DNA of 64,000 bases, from NCBI RefSeq assembly GCF_900105205.1, contig NZ_FNSQ01000005.1, forward strand, positions 620,001 through 684,000, written 5' to 3'. A program made the position numbers and the translations under genes. Below are positions 1 through 9,684 of the stretch, piece by piece. A model generated the notes under the pieces. It did no database searches and was not told the origin of the DNA. It saw nothing but the letters and a program-made list of their open reading frames with translations. Each line of letters opens with the position of its first letter. The stretch's first letter is position 1. This DNA comes from Microbacterium hydrocarbonoxydans. Its GTDB lineage: Bacteria > Actinomycetota > Actinomycetes > Actinomycetales > Microbacteriaceae.

Positions 1-61
1 CGTTGCCTTCCTGTGAGCAAGACACAGACAACTCGGAGAGCGCCGCTGGCAGACTGGACGC

Positions 62-511
62 ATGGTGACGTTGCTGCTGGACCAGACGCAACTCGAGATC
101 GTGCTCTCGCCGATCGAGCGCGCAGCGAGCTTCCACCGCGACAACCTGCGTCTCGCCAGGGACACCATCACCAAGGTCCAGCTGATCGACGACGCATGGA
201 CCTGGCTCCGTGGAGTGCCGAACCCCGGGACGCACATTCCGGGCGTGCTCGCCGCCGGAACCTGGAAGGCCGCGGGAAGCGTCGACTTCGTGCTGATCCG
301 CAGGCGTCGGCCCAGCGTGGTCATCGATCTCGCCGGCGACGACCAGTACCGCCGTCTGATCCTCACCACGCGCCACGGACTCGCACTGACCCAGGCCCTC
401 CGCCTCGACGTCTCGGATGAGCCCGCCGACGTCGAGGAGATCGTCGCCACGGCGCCCACCCCCGCGTCGAAGGGGAGCCGCCGCCCGGTGATCCGACCGC
501 GCCCGGCGTGA
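62..511 (+). CDS. Conserved hypothetical protein (149 aa)
   Basis: I do not recognise a characterised family. The 149-residue product is soluble: no signal peptide or membrane segment is seen. Its middle (residues 55-100) alternates hydrophobic and basic residues and looks like a small beta-rich fold (DFVLIRRRRPSVVIDL). The last 30 residues are Pro/Arg-rich and probably disordered. Codon use has the high GC3 of the neighbours, so it is very likely a real gene. It ends just before a strong hairpin terminator shared with the convergent ABC ATPase gene. Function unknown. Confidence 0.75.
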   Translation: MVTLLLDQTQLEIVLSPIERAASFHRDNLRLARDTITKVQLIDDAWTWLRGVPNPGTHIPGVLAAGTWKAAGSVDFVLIRRRRPSVVIDLAGDDQYRRLILTTRHGLALTQALRLDVSDEPADVEEIVATAPTPASKGSRRPVIRPRPA

Positions 512-538
512 CGCCCGCCACCGCGGGCTCCTGACGAA

Positions 539-576
539 GAACGCCCTCCGCCGCCGTATGGCGCGGAGGGCGTTCT
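539..576. terminator. Bidirectional rho-independent-type terminator
   Basis: A perfect 12-bp stem (AACGCCCTCCGC at 540-551 with GCGGAGGGCGTT at 563-574) and an 11-base loop lie between the convergent genes ending at 511 and 598. There is only a short T run, as is usual in high-GC actinobacteria. It can serve both strands. Confidence 0.75.
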
Positions 577-597
577 CATCGAGAGTCCGACGAGCGG

Positions 598-2517
598 TCA
601 GGAGTGGTGGTGCTCGCCCTCGTGGTGCTCGTGGTGCTCGCCCTCGTGGTGCTCGTGGTGCTCACTCTCGTGGTGCTCGTGGTGCTCGCCCTCACCGTGC
701 TCGATGGCCGGGGCATCGGCGGAGTCGACCGCAGCGCCGGGAACCTGGTCGATCACTCCGGTGCTCGCGACGGACCAGTGCGCGGCGTCCGCATCGCCAT
801 CCTCGGCGGCGGTGTTCTCGCCGAGCGGGTAGTCGCGCGGCTCGTCCTCGTAGTAGGCCCGTGCGGCGGCCGCGAGCATCGAGCTGACGGCAGCAGAACG
901 AGGGTCGTCCGGATCGCCTTCGCTCGTGGTCTCCGCGTCGCCGGCGTCGACGTCCGACTCTGGGGATGACTCGTCGGCGTCCTGCAGCTCGGCGAAGAAC
1001 TCGACCCCGGACGCATCCTCGGTCGAAGCATCCTCGGGGGCTGCCTCCTCGGTCGGCGTCTCGTCGACGGCCGCCGCCTCGTCGGCCGCTGCCGCTGCGG
1101 GTGCGCCGAAGAGGATGTCGTCGAACGACGGGGTCGGTGCGGGGGCCGAGGTGGGAGCGGGATCCGAGGCCTCGCCGGCCTCGATCTGACCGTCCTCGAC
1201 GTGCGTGTCCGCCGCCTCGGAGACGACGTCCGCCGCGTCCTCGGCGTCGTTCGCGTCCGAGGCGTCTGCCGCATATCCGAGCTCGGCCGCGGCGTACTCG
1301 ACGTCTGCTGCGGCGTCGGCAGCGTCGGCGTCGGCATCCGCCTGCACCTCGGCGGCGTCCGAGACGGCCTCGGCGTCGGCATCCGAGGCGGCCTCCGCGT
1401 CCGCATCCGAGGCGGCCTCCGCGTCCGCATCCGAGACGGCCTCCGCGTCCGCATCCGAGGCGGCCTCCGCGTCCGCATCCGAGACGGCCTCCTCGTCGCC
1501 CGCTTCGGCATCCGAGGCGGCCTCCGCTTCGGCGACACTCGCACCGACACCCGCCGACACGGGCGCGGCCAGGGCCTCGGGAGCCACGGTCGGCGCCGCC
1601 GAGGTCAGGGCGCCGGGGGAGAACCGCCCGCCGCGCATGAGGTCGATGAAGACGTCTTCCAGCGTGGGTCCACGCTGCACCAGGGTACTGAGCGCAATGC
1701 CCGCAGATGCCGCGATCGCGCCGACCGTGCCGGCATCGCTTCCGCGCACGGTGAGTCCGGAGCGCAGCACCTCGACCTCGAGCCCTGCGGCCGACAGCGC
1801 GGCAGTGAGCGCTGCGCGATCGGCGGCGTCGACGACGACCGCCCCGGTCGACGGATCGGCGAGCTTCTCGATGTCGCTGGAGAGAACCAGATGGCCCTTG
1901 GACAGCACGAGCACATGATCGGCGACCTGCTCGATCTCGCTCAGCACATGCGAGGAGACGAGGACGGTGCGTCCTTCGTCCGCGAGTCGGCGCATCAGCA
2001 GACGCATCCACCGGATGCCCTCGGGATCGAGGCCGTTCGCCGGCTCGTCGAACACGAGCGCGCCGGGGTCGCCGAGCAGGGCGTGCGCGACGCTCAGCCG
2101 CTGCCGCATGCCGAGAGAGAAGCTGCCGATGCGGCCCTCGCTCTCGTGCTCGAGGCCGACAAGGGAGAGCACCTCGTCGACGCGGGACAGAGGGATGCCG
2201 TTGGCTTTGGCTGCGATCGTCAGCTGACGCGCGGCCGAGCGCCGCGGGCGGTAGACCGTCTCCTCGAGCACCGAGCCGATCGTGCGCAGCGGATGGCGCA
2301 GCTCAGGGAAAGCGATGCCGCCGATGGTCGCGGTGCCGCTGGTGGCACGCACCTGGCCGAGCAGGATGCGCAGCGTGGTCGTCTTGCCGGCGCCGTTCGG
2401 GCCGAGGAAAGCGGTCACGACACCGGGTTCGACGCGCGCGGAGAAGTCGGACACCGCCGTCACGTCGTTGAAGCGCTTCGTGACGCGCGTGAATTCGAGC
2501 ACCTGTCCGTCGGGCAT
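598..2517 (-). CDS. ABC transporter ATP-binding protein with long acidic and His-rich C-terminal tail
   Basis: About 300 N-terminal residues form a standard ABC-2-type ATPase: Walker [10 protein letters not shown], signature SLGMRQRLS, Walker [14 protein letters not shown] and switch His in [10 protein letters not shown]. The start was placed at the ATG read from 2517 because the family begins there ([16 protein letters not shown]) and upstream residues resemble nothing. The remaining ~340 residues are unusual: Ala/Asp/Glu-rich repeats in 8-residue units (ASDADAEA), then a tail of His-His-Glu repeats ending HHEGEHHHS. No permease gene adjoins it, so its transport partner is unknown. The tail is probably disordered; metal binding is an inference from the His clusters. 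Confidence 0.85.
   Translation of the reverse strand: MPDGQVLEFTRVTKRFNDVTAVSDFSARVEPGVVTAFLGPNGAGKTTTLRILLGQVRATSGTATIGGIAFPELRHPLRTIGSVLEETVYRPRRSAARQLTIAAKANGIPLSRVDEVLSLVGLEHESEGRIGSFSLGMRQRLSVAHALLGDPGALVFDEPANGLDPEGIRWMRLLMRRLADEGRTVLVSSHVLSEIEQVADHVLVLSKGHLVLSSDIEKLADPSTGAVVVDAADRAALTAALSAAGLEVEVLRSGLTVRGSDAGTVGAIAASAGIALSTLVQRGPTLEDVFIDLMRGGRFSPGALTSAAPTVAPEALAAPVSAGVGASVAEAEAASDAEAGDEEAVSDADAEAASDADAEAVSDADAEAASDADAEAASDADAEAVSDAAEVQADADADAADAAADVEYAAAELGYAADASDANDAEDAADVVSEAADTHVEDGQIEAGEASDPAPTSAPAPTPSFDDILFGAPAAAAADEAAAVDETPTEEAAPEDASTEDASGVEFFAELQDADESSPESDVDAGDAETTSEGDPDDPRSAAVSSMLAAAARAYYEDEPRDYPLGENTAAEDGDADAAHWSVASTGVIDQVPGAAVDSADAPAIEHGEGEHHEHHESEHHEHHEGEHHEHHEGEHHHS
601..696 (-). 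repeat. Tandem repeat encoding His-rich C-terminus
   Basis: Roughly 24-bp units built from GTGGTGCTC and GCCCTC blocks repeat about four times at the 3' end of the ABC ATPase gene. Read on the minus strand they encode repeats of the type GEHHEHHE. Such in-frame repeats can change copy number without breaking the gene. Confidence 0.75.
1366..1510 (-). repeat. 24-bp in-frame tandem repeat (Ala-Ser-Asp-Ala-Asp-Ala-Glu-Ala)
   Basis: The unit GCATCCGAGGCGGCCTCCGC plus GTCC recurs about five times with few changes (GAGGCG or GAGACG). On the minus strand each unit encodes eight acidic/alanine residues in the linker of the ABC ATPase gene. The length is a multiple of three, so expansion or contraction keeps the frame. 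Confidence 0.8.
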
Positions 2518-2638
2518 CTGCGACCTCTCGTTGCAGTGGGCAGTTCTGTCTATCCTGCCGGAAAAGCCGCCGGATCGTGCATTTACCGTACAAACGCACT
2601 CGGATGCAAGGGTCAGTCGACGGGGTAGCCTGGCACGC

Positions 2639-3700
2639 GTGACCGAACTCAACGCCGCCCCACGGGTCCTCATCCGCACCGAAGGCGCTCTCGGTCGACT
2701 CACTCTCAACCGTCCGGAGGCGATCAACGCTCTCGATGTCGGGATGGTCCGGTCGATCGCGGAGGCGCTGGAATCATGGCGCGACGACACCGATGTGCAG
2801 ATCGTGCTCATCGACGGCGAAGGGGAGCGCGGCATGTGCGCCGGCGGTGACGTCCGAGGCCTGCACGCCCAGATCGTGGCGGGACGCGCGGACGAGACGG
2901 CGGAGTTCTTCCGCGCCGAGTACGCGCTGAACGCGATGATCGCGGAGTATCCGAAGCCGCTCGTCACGATCGCCGACGGCATCACCATGGGTGGAGGCGT
3001 CGGCCTCTCCGGGCACGCCGCCATCCGCATCGTCACCGAGCGCTCGAAGCTCGCGATGCCCGAGACGCGCATCGGCTTCACCCCTGACGTCGGAGGCACC
3101 TGGCTGCTCGGCCGCGCTCCGGGCCGGTTCGGGGAGTACTTCGGCCTGACCGGGTCGACGATGAACGCAGCCGATGCCGTGTTCCTCGGCTTCGCGGATC
3201 ACATCGTCCCCTCCGAGCGACTCGACGCACTGCGGGAGGCGCTCGCCTACCGCGCCGATCCCACCGGTCCGTCGGAGATCGTGCTGCTGTTCGACGAGAC
3301 GCCCGAGCCGTCGGCGCTTCCCGCGTCCCGGGAGTGGATCGACGAGGCCTTCTCGGCCGACTCGGTCGCCGAGATCGTGGCGCGCCTCCGGGCGCATGGG
3401 GCGGCGGACGCCGACGCGACCGCCGATCTGCTCGAAGGCCTGGCGCCGACGGCGCTCGCGGTGACGCTGGATGCCGTGCGCGAGGCGCGGGCTCTGCCCG
3501 GCCTCCGTGCCGCCCTCGAGGGCGAGTACCGGCGGGTGATGTGGTTCGTGACGCAGCATCCCGACCTCGTCGAGGGGATCAGGGCGCAGCTGATCGACAA
3601 GGACCGCAATCCGCGGTGGGACCCTGCGACGATCGACGACCTCCCCGCCGATGCCGGCGCCGGGGCCAGGGAGTACGTGCCGGAGCATCCGCTCTTCTGA
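2639..3700 (+). CDS. Enoyl-CoA hydratase/isomerase family protein (3-hydroxyisobutyryl-CoA hydrolase type)
   Basis: The 353-residue protein belongs to the crotonase superfamily. The CoA/oxyanion motifs are visible: MCAGGDVRGL near residue 60 and MGGGVGLSGH near residue 105, with an acidic residue in MPETRIGFTPDVGGTW. The length and the C-terminal extension fit 3-hydroxyisobutyryl-CoA hydrolases of valine breakdown rather than the ~260-residue hydratases. The GTG start at 2639 follows a -10-like TAGCCT (2626-2631) by seven bases and lacks a Shine-Dalgarno sequence, suggesting a leaderless mRNA. It is divergent from the ABC ATPase gene. Confidence 0.85.
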   Translation: MTELNAAPRVLIRTEGALGRLTLNRPEAINALDVGMVRSIAEALESWRDDTDVQIVLIDGEGERGMCAGGDVRGLHAQIVAGRADETAEFFRAEYALNAMIAEYPKPLVTIADGITMGGGVGLSGHAAIRIVTERSKLAMPETRIGFTPDVGGTWLLGRAPGRFGEYFGLTGSTMNAADAVFLGFADHIVPSERLDALREALAYRADPTGPSEIVLLFDETPEPSALPASREWIDEAFSADSVAEIVARLRAHGAADADATADLLEGLAPTALAVTLDAVREARALPGLRAALEGEYRRVMWFVTQHPDLVEGIRAQLIDKDRNPRWDPATIDDLPADAGAGAREYVPEHPLF

Positions 3701-3924
3701 CGCGCATCCGCTCGTCGCGTCACGCCGCCGGGCCTCGTCGCGAGTTCTTTGCCACGGTACACAAACCGCTGGCCCGCGCCCGAAAAGGTTCGCTGTGAGC
3801 GAAGGTCCACCCGCAGGGGGATACGAATGTCGTCGGTTCATGGCACTCTTGCATGTGCGCGATCGTCGGCCTGCGTCCGCCCGCCGAGAGACCTGCCACT
3901 TCATCCTTCCTAGAAAGTCCGCCT

Positions 3925-5652
3925 GTGCTGGGAAAAATCCTCGTCCGCTATCTCGCCCGCTATAAGTGGTTGCTCGTGGCCGTGCTGGTGTTCCAGTTCG
4001 CCAGCGCGATCGCGACCCTCTACTTGCCGCGCCTGAACGAAGACATCATCAACAAGGGCGTCGCACAGTCCGACACCGACTACATCTGGCGCACCGGCCT
4101 GCTCATGCTCGCCGTGTCCCTCGGCCAGATCATCGCCTCGGTCATCGCCACCTACTTCGCCGCGCGTGCCTCCATGGGGGCCGGCCGTGACATCCGCGCC
4201 GACGTGTTCGGCAAGGTGAGCGGCTTCTCCGAGCGCGAGGTCTCGCAGTTCGGCGCCGGCTCGCTGATCACGCGCAACACCAACGACGTGCAGCAGGTGC
4301 AGATGCTCGCGATGATGGGCGCCACGATGCTCGTCACCGCCCCGCTGCTCGCGATCGGCGGCATCATCTTCGCCGTCCAGACCAATATCGGCCTGAGCTG
4401 GCTGATCGCCGTCTCGGTGCCGCTGCTGCTGATCGTCGCCGGGCTCGTCGTGAGCCGCATGGTGCCGCTGTTCCGCAGCTACCAGGGCAAGCTCGACACC
4501 GTCAACAGGGTCATGCGCGAGCAGCTCACCGGAGTGCGCGTCGTTCGCGCCTTCGTGCGCGAGCGCATCGAAGAAGAGCGCTTCCGCGGCGCCAACACCG
4601 ACATCATGGTGGTCGGCCGCAAGGTCGGCTCGCTCTTCGTGCTCCTCTTCCCGCTGTTCATGCTGATCCTCAACGTCACGATCGTGGCCGTGGTCTGGTT
4701 CGGTGGCATCGAGGTCAACAGCGGCACGGTCCAGGTCGGCACGATCTTCGCCTTCATGCAGTACATCGGTCAGATCATGGGCGGTGTCATCATGGCGAGC
4801 TTCATGGCGATCATGATCCCGCGTGCCGCGGTCTCCGCTGAGCGCATCGGCGAGGTCCTCGACGCGGAGTCCAGCATGGAGCGCCCGGAGAACGGCGTGA
4901 CCGACTTCCCGACCCCGGGCTCCGTCGCCTTCGATGGCGTCGAGTTCACCTACCCCGGCGCCGATTCACCGGTGCTCACGGGCATCAGCTTCGCCGCCGA
5001 GCCGGGCGAGACGGTCGCGATCGTCGGGTCGACCGGTGCAGGCAAGACGACGCTCGTCTCGCTGATCCCGCGGCTCTTCGACGCCTCGGGCGGTGCGGTC
5101 TTCGTCGGCGGCACAGACGTCCGCGCGGCGGACGTCGAAGCCCTGTGGGCGACGATCGGTCTCGTGCCCCAGCGCCCCTTCCTGTTCACCGGCACCGTTG
5201 CGTCGAACCTGAGGTACGGCCGCGAGGACGCGACGGACGAAGAGCTCTGGCACGCGCTCGAGATCGCGCAGGGCCGAGACTTCGTCGAGGAGATGCCCGA
5301 GGGCCTGGAGTCCCGCATCACCCAGGGCGGCACCAACGTCTCGGGCGGTCAGCGCCAGCGTCTCGCCATCGCACGCGCGATCGTGCGGCAGCCGCAGATC
5401 CTCGTGTTCGACGACTCGTTCTCAGCGCTCGACCTCACCACGGATGCCCGCCTGAGGCAGGCGCTGTGGCGGGAGTTGCCGCACGTGACCAAGATCGTCG
5501 TCGCGCAGCGCGTCTCGTCCATCACGGATGCTGATCGCATCGTCGTCCTCGAAGGAGGCACCATGGTCGGTGTCGGCACGCACGAGGAGCTCCTCGAGAC
5601 GAGCACGACCTATCGAGAGATCGTCGAATCGCAGCTGGGGGTGGACGCATGA
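3925..5652 (+). CDS. ABC exporter half-transporter, subunit with degenerate catalytic residues
   Basis: A 575-residue fusion of a six-helix type IV ABC membrane domain (residues 15-300) and an ATPase domain. Walker A is GSTGAGKTT and the signature VSGGQ is intact, but Walker B reads VFDDS (Asp in place of the catalytic Glu) and the switch His is Gln (VAQRVSS). Alone it should hydrolyse ATP poorly. The gene overlaps the next one by 4 bases (ATGA), and the partner has the complementary pattern, so the two form a heterodimeric exporter of the BmrCD/TM287-288 type. GTG 3925 was chosen because membrane-domain homology starts there and AGAAAG precedes it. Substrate unknown, probably lipid or drug. 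Confidence 0.9.
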   Translation: MLGKILVRYLARYKWLLVAVLVFQFASAIATLYLPRLNEDIINKGVAQSDTDYIWRTGLLMLAVSLGQIIASVIATYFAARASMGAGRDIRADVFGKVSGFSEREVSQFGAGSLITRNTNDVQQVQMLAMMGATMLVTAPLLAIGGIIFAVQTNIGLSWLIAVSVPLLLIVAGLVVSRMVPLFRSYQGKLDTVNRVMREQLTGVRVVRAFVRERIEEERFRGANTDIMVVGRKVGSLFVLLFPLFMLILNVTIVAVVWFGGIEVNSGTVQVGTIFAFMQYIGQIMGGVIMASFMAIMIPRAAVSAERIGEVLDAESSMERPENGVTDFPTPGSVAFDGVEFTYPGADSPVLTGISFAAEPGETVAIVGSTGAGKTTLVSLIPRLFDASGGAVFVGGTDVRAADVEALWATIGLVPQRPFLFTGTVASNLRYGREDATDEELWHALEIAQGRDFVEEMPEGLESRITQGGTNVSGGQRQRLAIARAIVRQPQILVFDDSFSALDLTTDARLRQALWRELPHVTKIVVAQRVSSITDADRIVVLEGGTMVGVGTHEELLETSTTYREIVESQLGVDA

Positions 5653-7895
5653 GCGAGCAGGACACGCGCAAAGCACGCCGCGAGCGGGCAGCAGGACAGA
5701 ACGCCGCCGGCACCACGACCGTCGAGCCCGAGATGACCGACGAGGAGAAGTACGAGGCAGAGCTCGCCGAGAAGGCTCGGCAGAACGGCGGCGGCTGGGA
5801 CAGCGTCGCACCGGGCAAGGCCGACAACTTCGGCAAGAGCTTCAGCCGCATGATCGGACTGCTCAAGCCGTCGGCTGTGTGGTTCATCCTCGTGTCGATC
5901 GCCGGAGCCGTCGGCGTCGTGCTCACCGTCGCGGCACCGAAGGTGCTCGGCGAGGCCACGAACCTCATCTACAAGGGCTTCATCTCGGTGCAGCTCGGAC
6001 AGCCGAACGGGGACTTCCCCGGGTTCCCCGACGGCACGTCGAAGGACGACGTGGTGTCGGCCCTCCGCCAGGGCGGCCAGGACGACTTCGCCAACCAGGT
6101 CTCGGCTCTCGGGAACTTCCGGGTCGGCGACGGCGTCGACTTCGAGGCGCTGCGGTGGGTCATCATCGCGGTGCTGGCCATCTACGTCACAGCCGCGTTC
6201 CTGAGCTGGATCCAGGGCTACGTCATCAACGTCATCATGGTTCGCACCATGTGGCGGCTGCGCGAGCAGGTCGAGGCGAAGATCAACCGACTGCCGCTGT
6301 CGTACTTCGACAAGGTGCAGCGCGGTGACCTCATCTCCCGCGTCACCAACGACATCGACAACATCACGCAGACGATGCAGCAGTCGCTGTCGGGCGCCAT
6401 CACGGCCGTCCTGACGGTCGTCGGCGTGCTCGTGCTGATGTTCTCGATCTCCTGGCAGCTGGCCCTCGTCGCGCTCGTGGCTCTTCCGCTCATGGGTGTG
6501 ATCTTCGGCGTCATCGGCCCGCGGTCGCAGAAGGCCTTCGGCACGCAGTGGCGCAAGGTCGGTCGTCTGAACGCCCGCGTCGAGGAGGCCTTCTCCGGTC
6601 ACGCACTGGTCAAGGTCTTCGGCCGCGAGCAGGACGCCCTCGACAAGTTCAAGGACGAGAACGAAGAGCTGTTCCAGGCGAGCTTCAAGGCGCAGTTCCT
6701 CTCCGGGATCATCATGCCGGCGATGACCTTCGTCGGAAGCCTCACCTACGTCGGCATCGCCGTGCTCGGCGGTCTGATGGTGGCCAGCGGGCAGCTGCGG
6801 CTCGGTGACGTCCAGGCGTTCATCCAGTACTCGCAGCAGTTCACTCAGCCTCTGTCGGAGCTCGGCGGAATGGCCGCGGTCGTGCAGTCCGGCACGGCGT
6901 CGGCCGAGCGGGTCTTCGAGCTCCTCGACACCGAGGAGCAGGAGGCAGACGCCCCCGACGCTCCGAAGCTGGTCGACGGCCAGGGCGTCGTCGAGTTCGA
7001 GAACGTCGCGTTCTCCTACAACCCCGAGCGTCCGCTCATCACCGACCTGTCCTTCCGCGTGGAGCCGGGCCAGACCGTCGCCATCGTGGGACCGACGGGT
7101 GCGGGCAAGACGACCCTCGTCAACCTCATCATGCGGTTCTACGAGCTGAACGGCGGGCGCATCCTGCTCGACGGTCAGGACATCTCGCAGATCACCCGCG
7201 ACGAGCTCCGCTCCCGCACGGGCATGGTGCTGCAGGATCCCTGGCTGTTCGCCGGCAGCATCCGCGAGAACATCCGATACGGCCGCTCCACAGCGACCGA
7301 TGAGGAGATCCTCGAAGCCGCGAAGGCGACCTACGTCGATCGCTTCGTGCACGCGCTCCCCGAGGGATACGACACGGTGCTCGACGAGGACGCGTCGAAC
7401 GTCTCGGCAGGCGAGCGTCAGCTGATCACGATCGCGCGCGCGTTCGTCGCCCAGCCATCGATCCTGATCCTCGACGAGGCGACCTCGGCCGTGGATACCC
7501 GCACGGAGGTCCTGCTGCAGCACGCCATGGCAGCGCTGCGTCAGGGGCGCACCTCCTTCGTCATCGCGCACCGTCTGTCGACGATCCGCGATGCCGACCT
7601 CATCCTCGTGATGGAGCACGGCGACATCGTCGAGAAGGGCACGCACGACGAGCTCATCGCCGCACAGGGCGCCTACTGGCGGCTGTACCAGTCGCAGTTC
7701 GAGCAGGCGGCGACCGACCTCGACGCGGAAGACGCGCTCACGGGATCCACGCCTGTGGTCGTCAGCGGCGACGCGGACGACGAGGCAGCGGCAGCGCAGG
7801 TCGGCGCATCCGTGGGGCCGCAGGTCCCGACGGCCGAGGCCGCCGCCGCGCAGTCGGTCGTCGAACGACCGGATGCCGGCGGCCCGCAGGCCTGA
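5649..7895 (+). CDS. ABC exporter half-transporter, catalytically competent subunit
   Basis: 748 residues: a charged N-terminal extension of about 65 residues, a six-helix membrane domain, an ATPase domain, and an Ala-rich tail of about 70 residues. Walker A is GPTGAGKTT, Walker B ILILDEATSAVD has the catalytic Glu, and the switch His is present (VIAHRLST). Its signature is altered to VSAGE instead of LSGGQ. Together with the upstream subunit this gives one consensus ATP site (this Walker B plus the partner's VSGGQ) and one degenerate site. The start overlaps the upstream stop, consistent with translational coupling. Confidence 0.92.
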   Translation: MSEQDTRKARRERAAGQNAAGTTTVEPEMTDEEKYEAELAEKARQNGGGWDSVAPGKADNFGKSFSRMIGLLKPSAVWFILVSIAGAVGVVLTVAAPKVLGEATNLIYKGFISVQLGQPNGDFPGFPDGTSKDDVVSALRQGGQDDFANQVSALGNFRVGDGVDFEALRWVIIAVLAIYVTAAFLSWIQGYVINVIMVRTMWRLREQVEAKINRLPLSYFDKVQRGDLISRVTNDIDNITQTMQQSLSGAITAVLTVVGVLVLMFSISWQLALVALVALPLMGVIFGVIGPRSQKAFGTQWRKVGRLNARVEEAFSGHALVKVFGREQDALDKFKDENEELFQASFKAQFLSGIIMPAMTFVGSLTYVGIAVLGGLMVASGQLRLGDVQAFIQYSQQFTQPLSELGGMAAVVQSGTASAERVFELLDTEEQEADAPDAPKLVDGQGVVEFENVAFSYNPERPLITDLSFRVEPGQTVAIVGPTGAGKTTLVNLIMRFYELNGGRILLDGQDISQITRDELRSRTGMVLQDPWLFAGSIRENIRYGRSTATDEEILEAAKATYVDRFVHALPEGYDTVLDEDASNVSAGERQLITIARAFVAQPSILILDEATSAVDTRTEVLLQHAMAALRQGRTSFVIAHRLSTIRDADLILVMEHGDIVEKGTHDELIAAQGAYWRLYQSQFEQAATDLDAEDALTGSTPVVVSGDADDEAAAAQVGASVGPQVPTAEAAAAQSVVERPDAGGPQA

Positions 7896-7952
7896 TCGGC
7901 GTCGCCGCTGAAACCGTCACAGGAATCGCCGCGGCGACGCAACGGAAGTCGG

Positions 7953-7986
7953 ACGCCCCATCCCGGTCGACCCGGGGTGGGGCGTT
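7953..7986 (+). terminator. Rho-independent-type terminator after ABC exporter operon
   Basis: A 14-bp stem with one G.U pair (ACGCCCCATCCCGG at 7953-7966 and its partner at 7972-7985) and a 5-base loop. It follows the exporter operon and precedes the convergent carboxypeptidase gene, so it may act in both directions. Confidence 0.7.
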
Positions 7987-8001
7987 CTGCACTGCGGTCA
8001 A

Positions 8002-8066
8002 ACCGCACCGGCACCGGCACCAGCACCGGCATCAACACCGGAATCAACACCGGCACCAGCACCGGC
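8002..8066. repeat. Short imperfect tandem repeat (ACCGGCACCAGC / ACCGGCATCAAC)
   Basis: Units of 6-12 bases with the core ACCGGCA(C/T)CA(G/A)C recur about ten times between the terminator at 7953 and the carboxypeptidase stop at 8075. It would encode Thr-Gly repeats on the plus strand but has no gene context there, so I treat it as an intergenic simple repeat. Confidence 0.6.
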
Positions 8067-8074
8067 TGGGCAGG

Positions 8075-9595
8075 TCACTCCTCGGGTTCGATGACCCCGA
8101 ACAGCTCGAGCGGGTGCGTGAGGCGCCACCACGGGCTCGGGGCTTCGACGTCGTCCGCGAGCGACAGCGACGTGGTGATCGTGTTGAGCGGCCCGACGCT
8201 CGTGAGTGTGCCGACCTCGTCGCCCTCCTCGCGGCTATCTCCCAGACGGAAGGTCGCCGACGACTCGGCGAACGCGCCGTTCCACAGCACGACGTCGGCA
8301 TCGGCATCCGTCACCACCTCGGTGGTGGTTCCCCAGAGCGTCGTGACCGTGCCGACCACTGTGCCCTTCGCGACCGCCGGCGCCTGTTCGGCGAGCGCCG
8401 TCTCAACCTGGGTGAACAGCGAGCGCGTCTGCGCGAGGCGCTGGTCGTCGTCCGCCTGACCGAGAACAGCCGCATAGACCCGCACGGTCGTGTCGTCGAC
8501 CGTGATGTCCTTGGCGGTCAGGAGGTTCCAGCTGTCCCCGAGGGTGCCGGTCTTCACCCCGACGACGCCGGCATCCGCGAGCATCCCGTTCGTGTTGCGC
8601 ACCGTTCCCGCACCGGGCAGATCCACCGACGGGGTGCTGACGATCCCTGCGAAGACGGGATTCTCCATGGCCACCTCGGCAAGCGCCACGAGCGCTTCGG
8701 GGGTGGCCTTGTTTCGGTCGTCGAAACCGGAGGGGGTCGCTATCGTGATGCCGTCGAGTCCGCGGTCGCTCAACCACTCGGCGGCGGCGTCGGCGAAGGC
8801 GGACTGCGATCCCCAGATCTCCTCCGCGAGGCGGTCGATGTAGTTGTTGGCCGAACCCAGGAGCGTCCCCTGCAGGAGCTGGTACTCGGTGAGCGATCCG
8901 TCGACCGGCACGTCGAGGGCCGACTGATCGGAGCGTCGGTAGTCCCAGTACTCCACGGAATCGGACCACGTGAACGAGAAGCTCGGCCCCTGCTCGCCCA
9001 CAGCCAGAGGCATTCGGTCGAGCACCATCATGCTCGAGACGACCTTGGTCACGCTCGCGATCACGGCTGGATCGAGCGACGAGGAGCTCGTGCCGATTCC
9101 GCCGACGCCCACGGCCGCGCTCCCCTGGGACGGCCAGGTCATGACGGCTGCCGGCGACGCGGTCGGCTCGAACTCGACGGACTGCACCGTCGGTGCCACC
9201 TCGTGCAGAGGCCACAGCATCGTCGTTCCCGCATAGGTCGCGAGGAACCCGACGAGCATTCCGAGCGGGACCAGAACTCCGGGGCGCGCGATCGCGGGTC
9301 GCAGATGCGCATCCTTCAGCAGCTCTCCGCCGCCGGTCGACGCCTCCGCAGTCTCGTCGAGTGGAAGGAGAGTGGTCTGCTGCGCGACTGCGATCGGGTC
9401 GACCCAGGTCAGCGGGGTGCCGCCGCTCGATTCCTCCGCCCACTGCGGTTCGGGCGAATCTGCGGCATCCGTGTCATCGGCAGGCTTGATGGCATCACTG
9501 CTCTCCGCGACATCCGTCTGCTCAGGGACGTCCGCGGCATCCCTGGGGAGCGGGGCCTCGGAGTCTGCGGCCTCGACGGAGTGGGGAGCGGTCAC
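8075..9595 (-). CDS. D-alanyl-D-alanine carboxypeptidase (S11 penicillin-binding protein family)
   Basis: A membrane-anchored peptidoglycan trimming enzyme. The ~130 N-terminal residues are acidic and probably cytoplasmic, followed by one membrane segment (LVPLGMLVGFLATYAGTTML). The extracytoplasmic domain has the three active-site motifs: SVTK (nucleophile Ser in IASVTKVVSS), SAN (GSANNYID) and KTG (GVKTGTLGDSW). The GTG at 9595 was chosen because longer reading would run through the TPP riboswitch on the other strand; AGGAG directly abuts this GTG, so the exact start is uncertain. It is divergent from ykoE. Confidence 0.85.
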   Translation of the reverse strand: MTAPHSVEAADSEAPLPRDAADVPEQTDVAESSDAIKPADDTDAADSPEPQWAEESSGGTPLTWVDPIAVAQQTTLLPLDETAEASTGGGELLKDAHLRPAIARPGVLVPLGMLVGFLATYAGTTMLWPLHEVAPTVQSVEFEPTASPAAVMTWPSQGSAAVGVGGIGTSSSSLDPAVIASVTKVVSSMMVLDRMPLAVGEQGPSFSFTWSDSVEYWDYRRSDQSALDVPVDGSLTEYQLLQGTLLGSANNYIDRLAEEIWGSQSAFADAAAEWLSDRGLDGITIATPSGFDDRNKATPEALVALAEVAMENPVFAGIVSTPSVDLPGAGTVRNTNGMLADAGVVGVKTGTLGDSWNLLTAKDITVDDTTVRVYAAVLGQADDDQRLAQTRSLFTQVETALAEQAPAVAKGTVVGTVTTLWGTTTEVVTDADADVVLWNGAFAESSATFRLGDSREEGDEVGTLTSVGPLNTITTSLSLADDVEAPSPWWRLTHPLELFGVIEPEE

Positions 9596-9684
9596 CTCCT
9601 CACGGTACCGAATCCCGTCGGAGATCAGCGGCGCTGCACCGGGATCGCGCGGGAGTGTCGCCACTGGGTAAGATCGGAAGACAA

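Noticed and set aside
558..1640. Plus-strand open frames opposite the ABC ATPase tail (Arg/Val/Ala-rich)
   Set aside because: They are reverse readings of the His- and Ala/Asp-repeat region; composition is pure repeat and the minus-strand ATPase explains the DNA.
2518..3099. N-terminal extension of the ABC ATPase frame to 3099
   Set aside because: It overlaps the hydratase gene antisense, has no ABC homology, and the natural family start is the ATG at 2517.
5610..7646. 678-codon minus-strand open frame
   Set aside because: It is the antisense of the ABC exporter gene, with strings of charged residues and no domain; a typical high-GC shadow.
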